Shown: one piece after another, positions 41,887-54,052 of the stretch
Layout of the letters: every line of letters starts with the position of its first letter
Position numbering within the stretch: position 1 is the first letter of the stretch
Source: Takakia lepidozioides
Taxonomy: Eukaryota; Streptophyta; Takakiopsida; Takakiales; Takakiaceae
Length of the DNA: 60,000 nucleotides
Reading direction: 5' to 3'
Assembly (NCBI GenBank): GCA_030704615.1
Contig: CM060733.1
Coordinates: 71,860,001 to 71,920,000 of the forward strand
Notes under the pieces: model-generated
Seen by the model: only the letters and a program-made list of their open reading frames with translations
The model's database searches: none
Told to the model about the DNA's origin: nothing
Program-made: the position numbers and the translations under genes

Positions 41887-43740
41887 ACATCATTGAGGCA
41901 TTCTGTTGAACACTTGGTGAGCATCCATCTCTATATTGTCATGGATTCTACAGGCACTAAACAAGGCCTTCCACACCACAACATCTGGATTGATTGGCAT
42001 TTTATTAATCAGGTCCACTGCCTCATCCAGTTGTCCCGCATGTCCAAGAAGGTCCATCATGCAGCCAAAGTGCTATATTGTCGGAGTGACACCATGATCT
42101 TCACTCAGGGAATCGAAGTAGCGTCTACCTTCATTCAGAAGGCCAGTGTGGCTGCATGTAGAGAGAACACATACTGCTTCAAGCCGTTCTTTTGCATTCC
42201 TTCAAATAGTTGCAGGACCTCCCTATGACAACCATGTTGTGCATATCTTGCGATAATTGCATTCCACGACACCACATCTCATTCAGCCATATTGTCGAAC
42301 ACTCTTTTTGCATCCTCCATGCACCCACATTTGGCATACATGTCCACCAGGGCAGTGTTCAGGATGACATCTGGTACAAATCCAGCTTTGACGATGTCAC
42401 CATGGACCTCTTCCCCCTTTTCCAGGGCTCCTAGGCTTGCACACGCATTGCAAACACAAACAAATGTGTTGCGGTTGGGCTTCACCCCTTCGCACATCAA
42501 TTGCTCATAGGTCTCCAAAGCCTCCATCCCGCATCCTTGCTGTGCATATCCTCCAATCATCGCACTCCACGACACCACATCTCATTAAGCCATACTGTCA
42601 AACACTCCCTTTGCATCCTCGATGCACTCACATTTGACATACATGTCTAGCAGGGCACTGTTCAGGATGACATCTAGTACAAATTCAGCTTTGACGATGT
42701 CACATGCATGGACCTCATTGCACCTTTCCAAAGCTGCCAGGCTTGCACATGCATTGCAAAAGCACACAAACGTTATGCGGTTGGGCTTCACCCCTTCGCA
42801 CATCAATTGCTCATAGGTCTCCAACGCCTCCATCCCGCGCCCCTTGTTGTGCATATTCTACAATCAGCGCCCTCCACGACACCACATCTCCTTCAGCCAT
42901 ACTGTCGAAAACTCCCTTTGCATCCTCGATGCACTCACATTTGACATACATGTCTAGCAGGGCAGTGTTCAAGATGACATTGGGTACAATTCCCAAATGT
43001 GACGATGTCACCATGGACCACTTTGCACCTTTCCAGAGCTGCCAGGCTTGCACACGCATTGCAAATGCAAACAAACGTTATGTGGTCGGGCTTCACCCCT
43101 TCCCCCATCACTTGCTCATAGGTCTCCGAAGCCTCCATCCCGCCCCTTGCTGTGCATATCCTGCAATCATCGCCCTCCACGACACCACATTTCTTTCAGC
43201 CATACTGTCGAAAACTCCTTTTGCATCCTCGATGCACTCACATTTGACATACATGTCCAGCAGGGCTGTGTTCAGGATGACATCTGGTACAAATCAGCTT
43301 TGACAATGTCACCATGGACCTCATTGCACCTTTCCAGGGCTGCTAGGCTTGCACACGCATTGCAAATGCAAACAAACGTCAACAAGCTTCTCCTCATCTA
43401 TGTTATCTGTTTTTGGATACTTTCCTGCTGCCACATCGGCAGTAACTTGTCAAAGTCACTCCTAACCACCACAGATACATTCCAGCTTTGATGATGTCAC
43501 CATGCACCCTTTGCAACAGTTTTCCTAAAGTCAGCAGGGACCCGCTTGTCCTTTTCCAGGGCTTCAAATTTGGCACATGCATTGAGAACACAAATGAACG
43601 TGACCCTGTTCGACCTTACCCCTTCATGTTGCATTTGCTCGTAGGTCTCAAAAACATCCCTGCTGCACCCATGCAAAGCACATCCTGCAATCACTGAACT
43701 CCAAGGGACAATATTTCATTTTGCCATATTGTTGAAACTT
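41887..43740 (-). pseudogene. PPR pseudogene, upstream tandem copy
   Basis: A second E-region segment (41,900-42,230) closely matches that at 40,370-40,690. It is joined directly to the next PPR array, so the C-terminal DYW part of this copy is gone. Four or five PLS triplets follow upstream at about 300-bp spacing, with the recurring phrases GVKPNRITFVC and ALLDMYVKCECIEDAKGVFD, each interrupted by stops or small indels. The most upstream triplets (42,600-43,310) are so alike that they look like recent internal duplications. Confidence 0.8.
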
Positions 43741-45020
43741 GACATGCATAGTTCATGCTCCCACATTCGGCATACATATCAGCAAGGGCAGACTCCAGTA
43801 AGCGCTAATCCAGTTTTAACAAGGTCAGCGTGGATCTCTAAGCAGGCAGAGATTGAAACACAGTCTGGCAAGACCAAGCTGACTCTCGCAAGAACCTTGT
43901 AAACATCAGGAAGAATACCAAATCATGGTACTAATAGGAGGCAGAGATTGAAACACTGCCTGGCAATAACCTGCTGTGTGTGCTGCTTGTGTCTGTAGTC
44001 AGATAATGTCGGATCGATCTATGAATCTGGACCCACACTCGATCCCTGCTCCTTCAGCTATCCATGCATGTGCTTGCAAGGTGAACGATGGTGGAAAACG
44101 CAGAGCTCCTGCAGTTCGAGAAGATCAAGATCCGGGCATTGCGGGGAGTTCCTAAAACGTTGGCGCGGTGATTTCTAGTGGCCTATTTCGCGCGGGCATT
44201 CCGGGCAGGTTCCAAAGAAATTGACGACGACGATGACCTGGCTATGATGACATGGCAAAGATGACGTGGCACTATGGCACCCTATTCCTGCTCTACGCTA
44301 AACTAGCTTCCGACCTTCGGTCGTCGCTAGAATTTATGTCGTTATACACCGCGGGATCAAATCACGGGATCATTCTTTTTGTTTTTTTGTTTTTTTTCTT
44401 TCTCCCCGCGATCTTTCTCCCCTTCCCTCCCACGGGCTCTCTTCTTCCTCCCCTCCTCTCCCGCGTTCTTGGGAGAGTCAGCTTGGTCTTAGCAGGCCGT
44501 GTTTCAATCTCTGCCTGCTCAGCTGCACCGTGGTGGTTCTCACAGACCAATCCGACTTGCATTCGTCTGTCTAGAATTGCAGACCTATGTACAGGAGCAG
44601 GACAATGGATCGATATGTGTGGTCACATCCAAGTTAGGAGTCTTTGAGGTATAGAATTCAGACTAAGAATCTGATTTCCTTGCTTTCTGATCTGTGTCTC
44701 TGTGTTCTTGAACATGCTCAACTTGCTAGCTCCCAGCCAAACCATTAGCACAAATGCCAAGCCTCCATTTCCAGCCTTGCTTCAGATGCCGACCACAGTT
44801 GAGAGCGAAGGAGGAACTTCCCAGCCACTGGCAAGCACCCCCCAGGTATCTGACGGCATTACATGGAACCCCAATAGCAGCACCATGTTCAAAGCTGCTC
44901 TTCAACAGGTGCTCTCTCCTTCTCCGATAAACACCAGAGAAGGATTCCTCTTAGTTAAACACCTGACCTTTTCTTCCATGTGCTCTTCAATTTGTAGGTG
45001 AACAAGAAAAGCTGCAACGA
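43741..45020. other. Unassigned spacer
   Basis: Contains a Pro/Ser-rich plus-strand frame at 44,702-45,001 (LLQMPTTVESEGGTSQPL, WNPNSSTMFKAALQQVL) that is exon-like with possible donors but matches no family I know. A stretch at 44,370-44,470 is C/T-rich. No RNA gene seen. Confidence 0.4.
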
Positions 45021-45027
45021 CGCAATG

Positions 45028-45180
45028 GCGTGAGCGTACGCTCACGCAGGAGTGAGCGTATGCTCACGCCAGCTGACGTGGCATGAGCCTGCACACACGC
45101 TAACGTGGCGTGAGCGTCATGTCAGCATGCTGATGTGGTGGTAAATGATGATGTGGCACTGTCCGTCATCTGCCACGTCA
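45028..45180. repeat. Nested palindromes
   Basis: GCGTGAGCGTACGCTCACGC at 45,028-45,047 is a perfect 20-bp palindrome. A near-perfect one (GTGAGCGTATGCTCAC) follows at 45,052-45,067. The phrases CTGACGTGGC, GCTAACGTGGCGTGAGCG and GCCACGTCAGC form further inverted copies up to 45,183. It could be the tip of a small MITE. Confidence 0.8.
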
Positions 45181-45189
45181 GCATTAACA

Positions 45190-45634
45190 TGCGCCGCCTA
45201 TAACCGTGGATGGTCCTATGACCGTGGAATTAATGCAGGGAATCTTGCCTAAATAGAATCAAGACGAGCGTTGAGGCCTACAATTGCAGCATCCAACATT
45301 GTGCAATTACAAATGCTTGTTTCACTTTTACAATTACGAGGACGACAAAATATCCTCACAAAGTGTGCGCCATAAAGGCTGCCACGGGAAGACCTTCCTC
45401 CCTCCTCAAATAACAATGAGAGTTAGGATCATCTTCAAAAGATGATTGTAGTGCATAGCGACAACAAGACATGTAGACTTCGAACGGTGCAATGACAAAT
45501 GTGCACTACCTAAAAGTTGTCACTCAGAGCTCACTCCGTATAGTTGGAGGCCATATCATTGCACAGCCGACGAATTGATGTGAATTACACATTTCAAATC
45601 ATGGTCATCCACATACCACATTACATAGTTCATG
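45190..45634. other. Unassigned flank of MULE copy 2
   Basis: No frame or repeat of note. It probably holds the 3' untranslated end of the MULE gene. Confidence 0.4.
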
Positions 45635-48600
45635 CTACCCATGTGTTGTATCCCGCTGCAAAAGAGTATCGACCCCATTGAAACTCATAGTGGCCTGGTG
45701 AATGAAGTTGTCACGTTTGGGATCGCAAACCATCCTCCTCAAAAATATGAAATACAAATGTTTGCAGGGTATGAATTTACCTCTCTTGCCCAAACTGGTT
45801 GATAGCATATTCACAGAATCAGGACATGTGCAATTGGGGAAATTGGAAACCGTGATGTCGTAGGTCATGTCATGAACAACAGATGTGGAAGTGATGATTG
45901 TGAATACCCGACCATATCCTGGATCGGGTACTTCCGTGGTGCTTCCAACATGAGCTTGGAGCATTCTTGCGGACTCCACTTTGCCAAAGTGTTCAGCGGT
46001 TGGAGGGAAACGCCGAACGAGCTTTCCATCTCGTTTGGTTGGCCACAAGTCAGGATTTGCCGAGGGGACCCGGGAGGACGCAAAAGTAGTAGCACATGCA
46101 TGGAGATGGGGTTGTCTCGCAAGGGAAAAACCTGCCTCCTCCAGCATTTCAATCTCCTAAAAGCTGAGATGTGTTCCCACCTTCATGGGCCAAACGGTTG
46201 GAGGAGATGGCTTCATCATTACGGAAGGACGCACAGTTCCATGCACACATCTGGCACAATCATCTGCGCAGAACCAAAACTTGTGGTTCTTGGCTTCTGG
46301 TTGACCGTATGGACGCATCAAGCCCGTGAAAGTCGGAGCAGGAGTTTGGGCACCACCTCTGGATATAGATGAAGTGCACTTCTCGAAATTAGTTGCCCTG
46401 ATCGCTGTACATTTCACACGAGACCCTACACTTGTGCGTTCTATGTGCCAAACGTGGTCGGGGCATGCGGACTCAAGCACATCAAGGGGGTTGTTTCTCT
46501 CCTGCACCATTTCAGTGGCACTGTTTGATGCTGGAGCTTGCCGTCGTGTTGGAGGTTCCTTCACAATGGAGGTTCCGGACATGGAGCTGTCATGCAGGGG
46601 AACACGAGGCTTCGAGAAATTATCATGGTCTGCCCTGTGGGAATCTGAATCCGAACCAGGTGGAGTGTTCAATTTCCTCTTACAGGAGCCGAATCTCTCC
46701 TCCCCTTCAAGATGTGGAACTCTAGAAACAAGTGGCGTTCCCTGGGCATACATGCTCACCGCCCGTGCCATCTTGATTGGATCCCCAGATCTGTTTGCAG
46801 CACGCAACATCAACTCCCATTTGTCCGAACCCTTGCCACCAACCCCACCTCGTAAAAAATCATGGTATCGGGTTTGTTGTTGCAAGGCACATATCAAATC
46901 ATCTGTTGTTGCCACATACAAATCCCGACCTCGTTTCCCAGACTGCTGCAACCATGCGTTGTGCACAGTTTCTGCCAAATTGCAAGATGGCATGTCCGCC
47001 ATTTCCTCAATGGACATGTTCTACAAAGAGGATAACCACACTTCAGAACAGTGCACAGGAAACAACATAAAGAAAGCAATGAGTCAAAAATATGGAAAGC
47101 AAATGTATGAATAAAGCATGAAATAGAAGCCTCGTACCATTGTCATGGCTGCTCCCCACTGTCTATACCGGAAGTGCCAAAACGCCAGCCAATCTTCCAA
47201 TGCTCTCATACTCTCAAGTGATGCAGCTCCAGAAGAGAACCACCAGGCACGAATTGTCTGGAACAAAGTGTCCGCCTCCTTCATTGTTCTAGCATCTTTG
47301 TACTCTTTGCACAATTTACGGTGCTGAGTCTGCATCTCTGGTTTGATGTCCGACTTTATATGTTTTTCCAGAGATTGTGTCCAATGGAATAGACATGTAC
47401 GCTCTCTCCCTGGCATAGGCACTTTTGGGTCGCCCGATCCGAAGACAATACGAACAACATTGAAATTTGCTTGAGCACTATCCGCCATGAAACCTGCGAA
47501 ATTTGGAGATGGCAGCCCATGGCAGCCCATGACACGTATCAGGGAATTCCACATGAGCTTCTGGGATTCCGTATCCTCGGATTGCATGTCACAAACTGCA
47601 ATTGTCATAACTCGTTGGTTACATTGGATCGTAGACATGACAAGCCATTGTCGTCCAATCCTTCACTCGTTTCACATGATCAAACATAAGAAAATAGTTC
47701 TGCAAGTCCCCAATCTTCTGCATCCGCTTCACGAGGCTAACCCCACTGCCCTCCCCAACAGTCGACATTTTGAAAAGAAAAACTTTGATGGCACCTTGAC
47801 CTGGGAATACATTGTCCTGGATGTAATCGTACTTGCTCACTCGTTTCAATTCCAAATATTGTCTATGTAGCCTCTGATCCCAGAGCCCATTCTCAATGCA
47901 TTGATCTGATGCCGAATGTTCGGTGAACTTAAAGTGGAGAAATGATCCATGACCAGGTCCAATGCTGCACCGTCAAGTTTAGTCCCCACATAATCCCCTT
48001 CACTCAAAATATGGCTTTCCAAGAAGGACTTGCTTGCGCCAAGAGCAATTGCAGATGTTGTTGCGGATGGGTTTCTCCCGAACTCCTGTTTAATCAACCT
48101 CGATACTGTCTCAACACTCTCCCTGTAATCCCCCTTCGAGACAGGATGGTTATGGAATCCGAAATGCACACAAGCTCTTGTCATTGTTTTCAAACGGTGG
48201 ACAACATAGTACATTCTTGCTCCGCAGAGCGCCAAGCAGGATGGTACAAGTTTGCAGAATTTGCAGACAAAAGTGTTTGCCGGTGGAGGGGCAGTCCCAG
48301 GCTGAAATGGATTTTTCGCCAGACCCTCCCATTCGCTTTGATTATGAACCCCAGACTGAAGAAAGTGTCTGCAATTCAAATTATCACACCTAAGGTGTCT
48401 ATTGCAAACTGTCCTCCTAAAAACAAGCTTGTCATCAATCTGAATATTGGATGTTTTGTTTTGCACCACGGGTGCCCGTCGTGTTTCTTGTCCATTCCAT
48501 GCATCATGATTGTTACACCTCCAACTCGCGGAGGAGGAGGCAGCTCGAATAGGATATCGCCATCAAAAGTCTCCGGCAAGAACTTCACAGGCACCTGCTT

Positions 48601-48861
48601 CAAAGATTCCCAATCAATTCCCCGCAACTCACTTTTGAATCCAGCCATTCCTCCCATCGCTCGCAATTTTGGAATGACACTACAAATCTCTTCTTCATCA
48701 GCTTCTCCAACCACAATAGGAAGGACTGGATTTGGAATTTCACTTATGTCATCATCGGAAGAATCCAAAAGCTCAACGATTGGAGTGGAGGACGTCTGTT
48801 CTTTTTTCACCACCACCTCCCTCTTGTCTTCAACGACCGAAGCAGCAGTCCCGGGCGTCAC
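45635..48861 (-). pseudogene. MULE-type transposase with SWIM zinc finger, copy 2 (nearly complete)
   Basis: The minus-strand order is an acidic N-terminus (48,861 downward); KHDGHPWCKTKHPIF; a CxxC/HxH zinc region (RCDNLNCRHF, FVCKFCKLVPSCL, RACVHFGFHNHP); and the DDE-like core (MFDHVKRVKDWTTMACHVYD, FMADSAQANFNVVRIVFG, CLFHWTQSLEKHI). Then come a C-terminal region starting MSIEEMADMPSCNLAETVHNAW and a SWIM finger CTCPDSVNML...FIPCKHLYFIF. The pieces lie in different frames, joined partly by introns and in at least one place by a frame shift in an AAAACAAAAC run near 48,465. It is better preserved than copy 1 and was perhaps recently active. No terminal repeats identified. Confidence 0.75.
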
Positions 48862-48877
48862 ATATGACCCAAGGTAT

Positions 48878-51230
48878 TGCGCACCTCACTTCGGTAAGCT
48901 CCCCTTCAAGTCATAGTTACTCGCTCTGATGCGCGCGCCTGACTCCCAACCTGGCCGCCGGGCCAACTTGGAGCTTCGGCTGCTCACCGGGACATAACGG
49001 TCCCAAGGTTGCAATGTGTGTGCAAACCTGGGAGCCCTGGAAAATGGGAAAGAGGTCCGTGGTGACATTGTCATAGCTGGAATTGCACCAGATTCATCCT
49101 GAACACTGCCCTGATGGACATATGCCAAATGTGGGTGGATCGAGGATGCGAAGGGAGTTTTCAACACTGTGGTTGAAAGAAATGTGGTGTCGTGGAACGC
49201 TATGCTTGCAGGGTATGCACAGCAGGGGCACGGGATGGAGGCTTTGGAGACCTATTAGAGTGTGTGTACAAAAGCATCCAAGAGGGCCAGATTTCAAGCA
49301 CAAGATTACCTATGATTTTGTCAATTAGCTCGTTAGCTCGGAGCAAGGATAGAGTGTGGGTCCAGATTCATCCAAGAGGCCAGATTTCAAGCACAAGAGT
49401 ACCTGTGAGATTCCATGTGGATCGATAGCTACAAGAAACCTGCATGGGTAGATGGTCAACTGGAAGCCGCAGAAGCAGCGGCACAATTGATAAAATCAGG
49501 CATGCTAATCAAGGCACCTTCTTCAACACATTTCACCCAGTTTTTCCCTCACAACAAGAAAGCAGCCAAAAATAGGTAACAGGGATGAGGAGAAGCTGTG
49601 GAATGAATACTTTTCTGACCACATAACTTTTGTGTGCGTGTGCAAGCCTGACAGCCCTGGAAAAGGGCAAAGAGGTCCATGGTTGCATCATCAAAGCTAG
49701 AAATGTACCAAATATAATTCTGAACAATACCCTTGTGGACATGTATGCCAAATGTGGAGGGAGTGTTCAACATTATGGCTGAATCTGCCTGTTTTGCCCT
49801 CTCATCAGACTTGGCCCTGAGATGCATATTGAATTCTGTAAGTTAGCTTTGGTCGCTTTCCGGCTCGCTCGCTTACTCACTAGTTTTTGGTCACCAACGG
49901 GCTTGCACCGTTCTCGGGGTCACTACTCCCCTTATTTATACTTCTGTAGCTGTCCGCGGGGGTTTCACAACCAGCCATGCCATTTTTGGCGAACCACCAC
50001 GAAAAACCCTCGACTCCCGGTGGTGAGTCGCGGTGAGTCTTGGCCCACTCACCACGGCCCCTATGGACCGTGATGAGTCCCAAGACTCCCCACGACTCCC
50101 ACCACGAGGTCTCCGCCCCCATGGTGAGTCCTATGCCACCCCCACTAAGTCCCTCTAAGCTACCACCACCCCTTGTGGAGCCACCCCCACCGCAACCCGG
50201 TGTGCGGGGCTCCACCTAGTGAGCGCCTCCGCCTCCTTGAGTGCCTTGGGCACTCAAGGGTGCTTCAACCCCCCGTACCTATCGCTGCCGCTGCCCCCAC
50301 CACAGGGGCAGCCCCTCATGTGTCCCGACCCCCCTTGCCCTCAAGGCAAAGGGCCGCGACACACACCCCTACCACCAGGGAGTCGATGTCCTCATCGACT
50401 TGTCCATTTTGTAGAAACGACATCCAAGTTGTGGGCGTCCCACATCAAGGAGTTTGTTTCCGCACCATGGCGTCCCATGGCAAAGAACCAACCCCACACT
50501 TGACTCTACTCTCCACTAGCTAGTTCGGCCGACTTCCTCCAAGTCCCGGCCAAGGGTGGAGCCCTCCAGCTCCTCCCAGTGCACTCTTCTTGGCCTACTT
50601 CAAGGCCAAGGAACGATCCTCCCCGAGGATCGAATCGCCTTACTGCAACAACATTGCTTGCGACCGCTCATGATGCCGCTTTTGGCATCACCTTGAGCAA
50701 GGGTTTCCCTGGAACCCTCTTTGACTAGGAAGATAACCTTGAACCAACCGTGCGCCCCAATCACTACAATTGGGTCCGCCTTGGAATGCTGGCCTGAGGT
50801 ACGGGAACACGCCAAAGCCGCACTACGACTTCGTCCCGAGGCTACACGATTATAGTACGTGAACGGAAACACGTGGCTTCCGCGTTAGCCCGCACTACAA
50901 GGCAACCCCCTCGGTAGCGCAGTTATAGTACGCGCACGCGCCAGGTGCGCACTAGCACGTGAACTCCAAAGAAGGCGCAAGTTTCCTTGCCCCTCGGATG
51001 GGGGTCACCCGATTTCGGCACTACGCAAACACACGATTAACCCAATTTACCTCTCCCACTTTTATAAGCTAGCATGCATTCTACACACTAGCCAACCATA
51101 CCATGCATCACCATTCCAAACAAAATAGGACGCACAACATTTGGAAGCCATTTCATTTATAGCACGTTTTGTACAATACAAAGTTTTTGCAATCAGATTC
51201 CTAAGCTAGCTAAGCCGGGCTAAGCATGCA
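48878..51230 (-). repeat. 3' LTR of the chromovirus with an 844-bp replacement
   Basis: In sense it starts TGCATGC after the purine tract GTGGGGGAGGAAA (51,231-51,243) and ends near 48,878. Blocks 48,878-49,005 and 49,849-50,355 match 53,312-53,442 and 53,539-54,052. Between them, 49,006-49,848 is foreign. Confidence 0.85.
49006..49848 (+). pseudogene. PPR gene fragments lodged inside an LTR
   Basis: The plus strand encodes CNVCANLGALENGKEVRGDI, then WIEDAKGVFNTVVERNVVSW with NAMLAGYAQQGHGMEALETY. A second PPR piece follows at about 49,627-49,780 (LTALEKGKEVHG-like, VDMYAKCGG). Both belong to the same PPR family as the pseudogenes at 40-43.7 kb. They run antisense to the retrotransposon. Confidence 0.8.
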
Positions 51231-53250
51231 TTTCCTCCCCCACGCTCCAAGGTTGATGTCCCCATCAACGCTTCTTCCGTTTTGAGGTCGCCCTTCGAAA
51301 GCTGCAACCGCCTCGGATGCGTTTCCCATTTCTGAGGCACGCACCCAAGATGCCTCCACATGATGATAGCCTTCCATTTGACGAGATACTCCGTTTCTCG
51401 GTTCTTGAACCTCGACTTAAGTATTGCCTCCACCTCGTACTCAGGTTCATTTTCATGATCCAACAGCATAGGTGGCGGACGCAACACTTGATGCCGATTC
51501 GGACGCACTTCATCTTTGAAGTAAGGCTTCAAAAGAGAGACATGGAATACTGGGTGCACCTTGCTGTTTGCCGGCAGCTCCAATTCATACACATCCTCAT
51601 TCATAACCTTCCGAATGCGAAAGGTCCCGCATACGGAGGTACGAACTTCGGACTCACTTCCGGAGGTAGTCGGAAATTCTTGATGTTCAACCAGACCTCT
51701 GTGCCTGCCTCAAACTTCACTTCCCTCCGCTTCCGATTCGCCTGCCTTTCATACCGTTTCCTAGCTTTGGCAATGTTGTACTTTGCGAGCTTCAACAAAC
51801 GCTCGCGTTCTTCCAGTATCGCCACTACTGCCGGTTCCTCAACGTCCTGGGCGGCCCAACTTGTCGGCACCAGGGGTGCTTTTCCATAGACCAATACGAA
51901 AGGGGAAACTCCCGTTGCGGAGTGTTCTGTGTTATTATAACAGAACTGTGCCGCGTCTAAGTGTTCCACCCAGTCTGTTTGGTCTGCCGACACGTAATTC
52001 CGCAGGATCTGTTTCACTACGGAATTCACTCTTCTGTTTGGCCGTCGGTCGTAGGTCGGAAGGCGGTGCTCATCTTCAGCCTCGTCCCCATCTTCTTCCA
52101 AAGTGCCCTCAAAAATTTACTCGTAAACTTTGGATCGCGGTCCGAGACAATATCCTTCGGGACTCCATGATGCTTTAAGACGTGGGCGAAGCAAAGTCGC
52201 CCTGTTTCCTGCGCCGTTGCTGTCTCCTTGGTGGGGATGAAATGGCCCATTTTATTGAACCTATCCACCACCACCATGATTGCATCGAATCCTTTGACAG
52301 CGGCATAGCAGTCATGAAATCCATCGAGACGCTTTCCCAAGTCCCCTCTGGAATCGGCAAGGGTTGTAACAGCCCCCGCTTGCTTTTTGTACTCGCTCCC
52401 GTTTTGTTGGCATGTGGTGCATGTCTTGACATACTCCTCTGCCTCCTCCCTCAGTTTGGGCCAGAAATACTCTTTCTTCAAGAGTGCCGCAGTGCGTTGG
52501 CTCCGCCGTGGCCCGCAAGCGGGCTATCATGGCATTCTCTCAAGAGACTATCTCTGATCCCTCCCTTCGGCACGTAGAGACGCTTTTGCTTATACCGGAG
52601 CAGTCCATTTTGCAAGTGAAACTGCGATTTACCCCCATCCTCAAGTCCTGCATCACGGACTTCGCCAGCTCATCCTTCCGGCAAGCCTTCCGGATCTTCC
52701 TTTGGAGCGCCGTCTCGCCCTTGTACACCAACAAGAGCTGCTGCTTTCTACTTAAAGCATCGGCCACCACGTTGTCTCGTCCCGGTTTGTACTGGATATC
52801 CACGTCGAACACCGCCAAAGTATCTTGCCACCTAAGTTGTTTTGGGGACAACTTGGGCTGCGTGGCAAAATACTTCACCGTGACATTGTCCGTGAACACC
52901 TTCACTGGGTTGGAACCAACATAGTGGCGCCAAAGCTCAAGACAGTGCACCACCGCCTTCATCTCTTTCTCGTGCGTCGGCCACCGTCGCTCCACTTCAT
53001 TTAGTTTCTTACTTTCGTAAGCCACTGGACGTCCATCTTGCATCAGTACACCCCCAATCGCAAAGTCTGACGCATCTGTATGTATCTCGAACGGACGATC
53101 GAACTCCGGGGATTTTCAAGACTGGAGCTTCCGCCATCCGCTGCTTCAATTCAGCAAAAGCTTGGCCACAAAAGGTGTTCCATGCCCAGACTTTAGATTT
53201 ACACAGAAGGTCTGACAGCGGCCCCGCAATACCCCGCTCTGATACCAAGT
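51206..53250 (-). pseudogene. pol: Chromovirus Pol remnant: RNase H, integrase, chromodomain
   Basis: RNase H: PVAYESKKLNEVERRWPTHE, VHCLELWRHYV, VFTDNVTVKYF and DALSRKQ. Integrase: YFWPKLREEAEEYVKTCTTC, SMDFMTAMPL, IVSDRDPKFTSKF and TDGQTE. The C-terminus has VHPVFHVSLLKPY and a chromodomain EVEAILKSRF...EYLVKWK. At least four frame shifts separate these blocks, so no functional protein is made. Confidence 0.9.
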
Positions 53251-53311
53251 GTCGCGCACCTCACTTCGGTAAGCTCCCCTTCAAGTCATAGTTACTCGCT
53301 CTGATACCAAG
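53236..53311 (-). promoter_or_regulatory. Primer-binding site for initiator tRNA-Met, duplicated
   Basis: The sense sequence TGGTATCAGAGC follows the LTR end GCGACA by two bases, as usual for plant LTR elements primed by initiator tRNA-Met. A 62-bp unit holding LTR end plus primer site occurs twice in tandem (53,236 and 53,298). Confidence 0.9.
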
Positions 53312-54052
53312 TGTCGCGCACCTCACTTCGGTAAGCTCCTCTTCAAGTCATAGTTACTCGCTCTGATGCGCGCGCCTGACTCCCAACCTGGCCGCCGGGC
53401 CAACTTGGAGCTTCGGCTGCTCACCGGGACATAACGGTCCCCCTTCGCTCCCCCACTAAACCCTCCACCTCTTTGGGCCTAGTGGTTGGCTAGTGGAATT
53501 CCCTTTGGTAGTTGGCAGTCCGGAACAGCTCCTCACTCTTTGGTCGCTTTCCGACTCGCTCGCTTACTCATAGTTTTTGGTCACCACGGGCTTGCACCAT
53601 TCTCGGGGTCACTACTCCCTTTATTTATACTTCTGTAGCTGTCCGCGGGGGTTTCACAACCAGCCATGCCATTTTATGGCGAACCACCACGAAAACCCTC
53701 GACTCCGGTGGTGAGTCGCGGTGAGTCTTGGCCCACTCACCACGGCCCCTATGGACCGTGATGAGTCCCAAGACTCCCCACGACTCCCACCACGAGGTCT
53801 CCGCCCCCATGGTGGTCCCTATGCCACCCCCACTAAGTCCCTCTAAGCTACCACCACCCCTTGTGGAGCCACCCCCACCGCAACCGGTGTGCGGGGGCTC
53901 CACCTTGAGCGCCTCCGCCTCCTTGAGTGCCTTGGGCACTCAAGGGTGCTTCAGCCCCCCGTACCTATCGCTGCCGCTGCCCCCACCACAGGGGCAGCCC
54001 CTCATGTGTCCCGACCCCCCCTGCCCTCATGGCAAAGGGCCGCGACACAAGG
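53312..54052 (-). repeat. 5' LTR of the chromovirus, truncated
   Basis: Matches the 3' LTR from its inner end to GGGCCGCGACACA, where similarity stops at 54,052. The outer U3 half is missing. Confidence 0.85.

Larger units (their letters stand above)
48878..54052 (-). mobile_element. Chromovirus-type Ty3 element, internally deleted
   Basis: LTR sequence at 48,878-51,230 and 53,312-54,052 flanks a short interior. The interior encodes only RNase H, integrase and chromodomain. Gag, protease and most of RT are missing between the primer site at 53,236 and the RNase H start. The left LTR is split by a PPR fragment, and the right one is truncated at its far end. Confidence 0.85.

Noticed and set aside
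49627-49780. Separate intact PPR gene
   Set aside because: Only one to two repeats remain, with stops, within an LTR.
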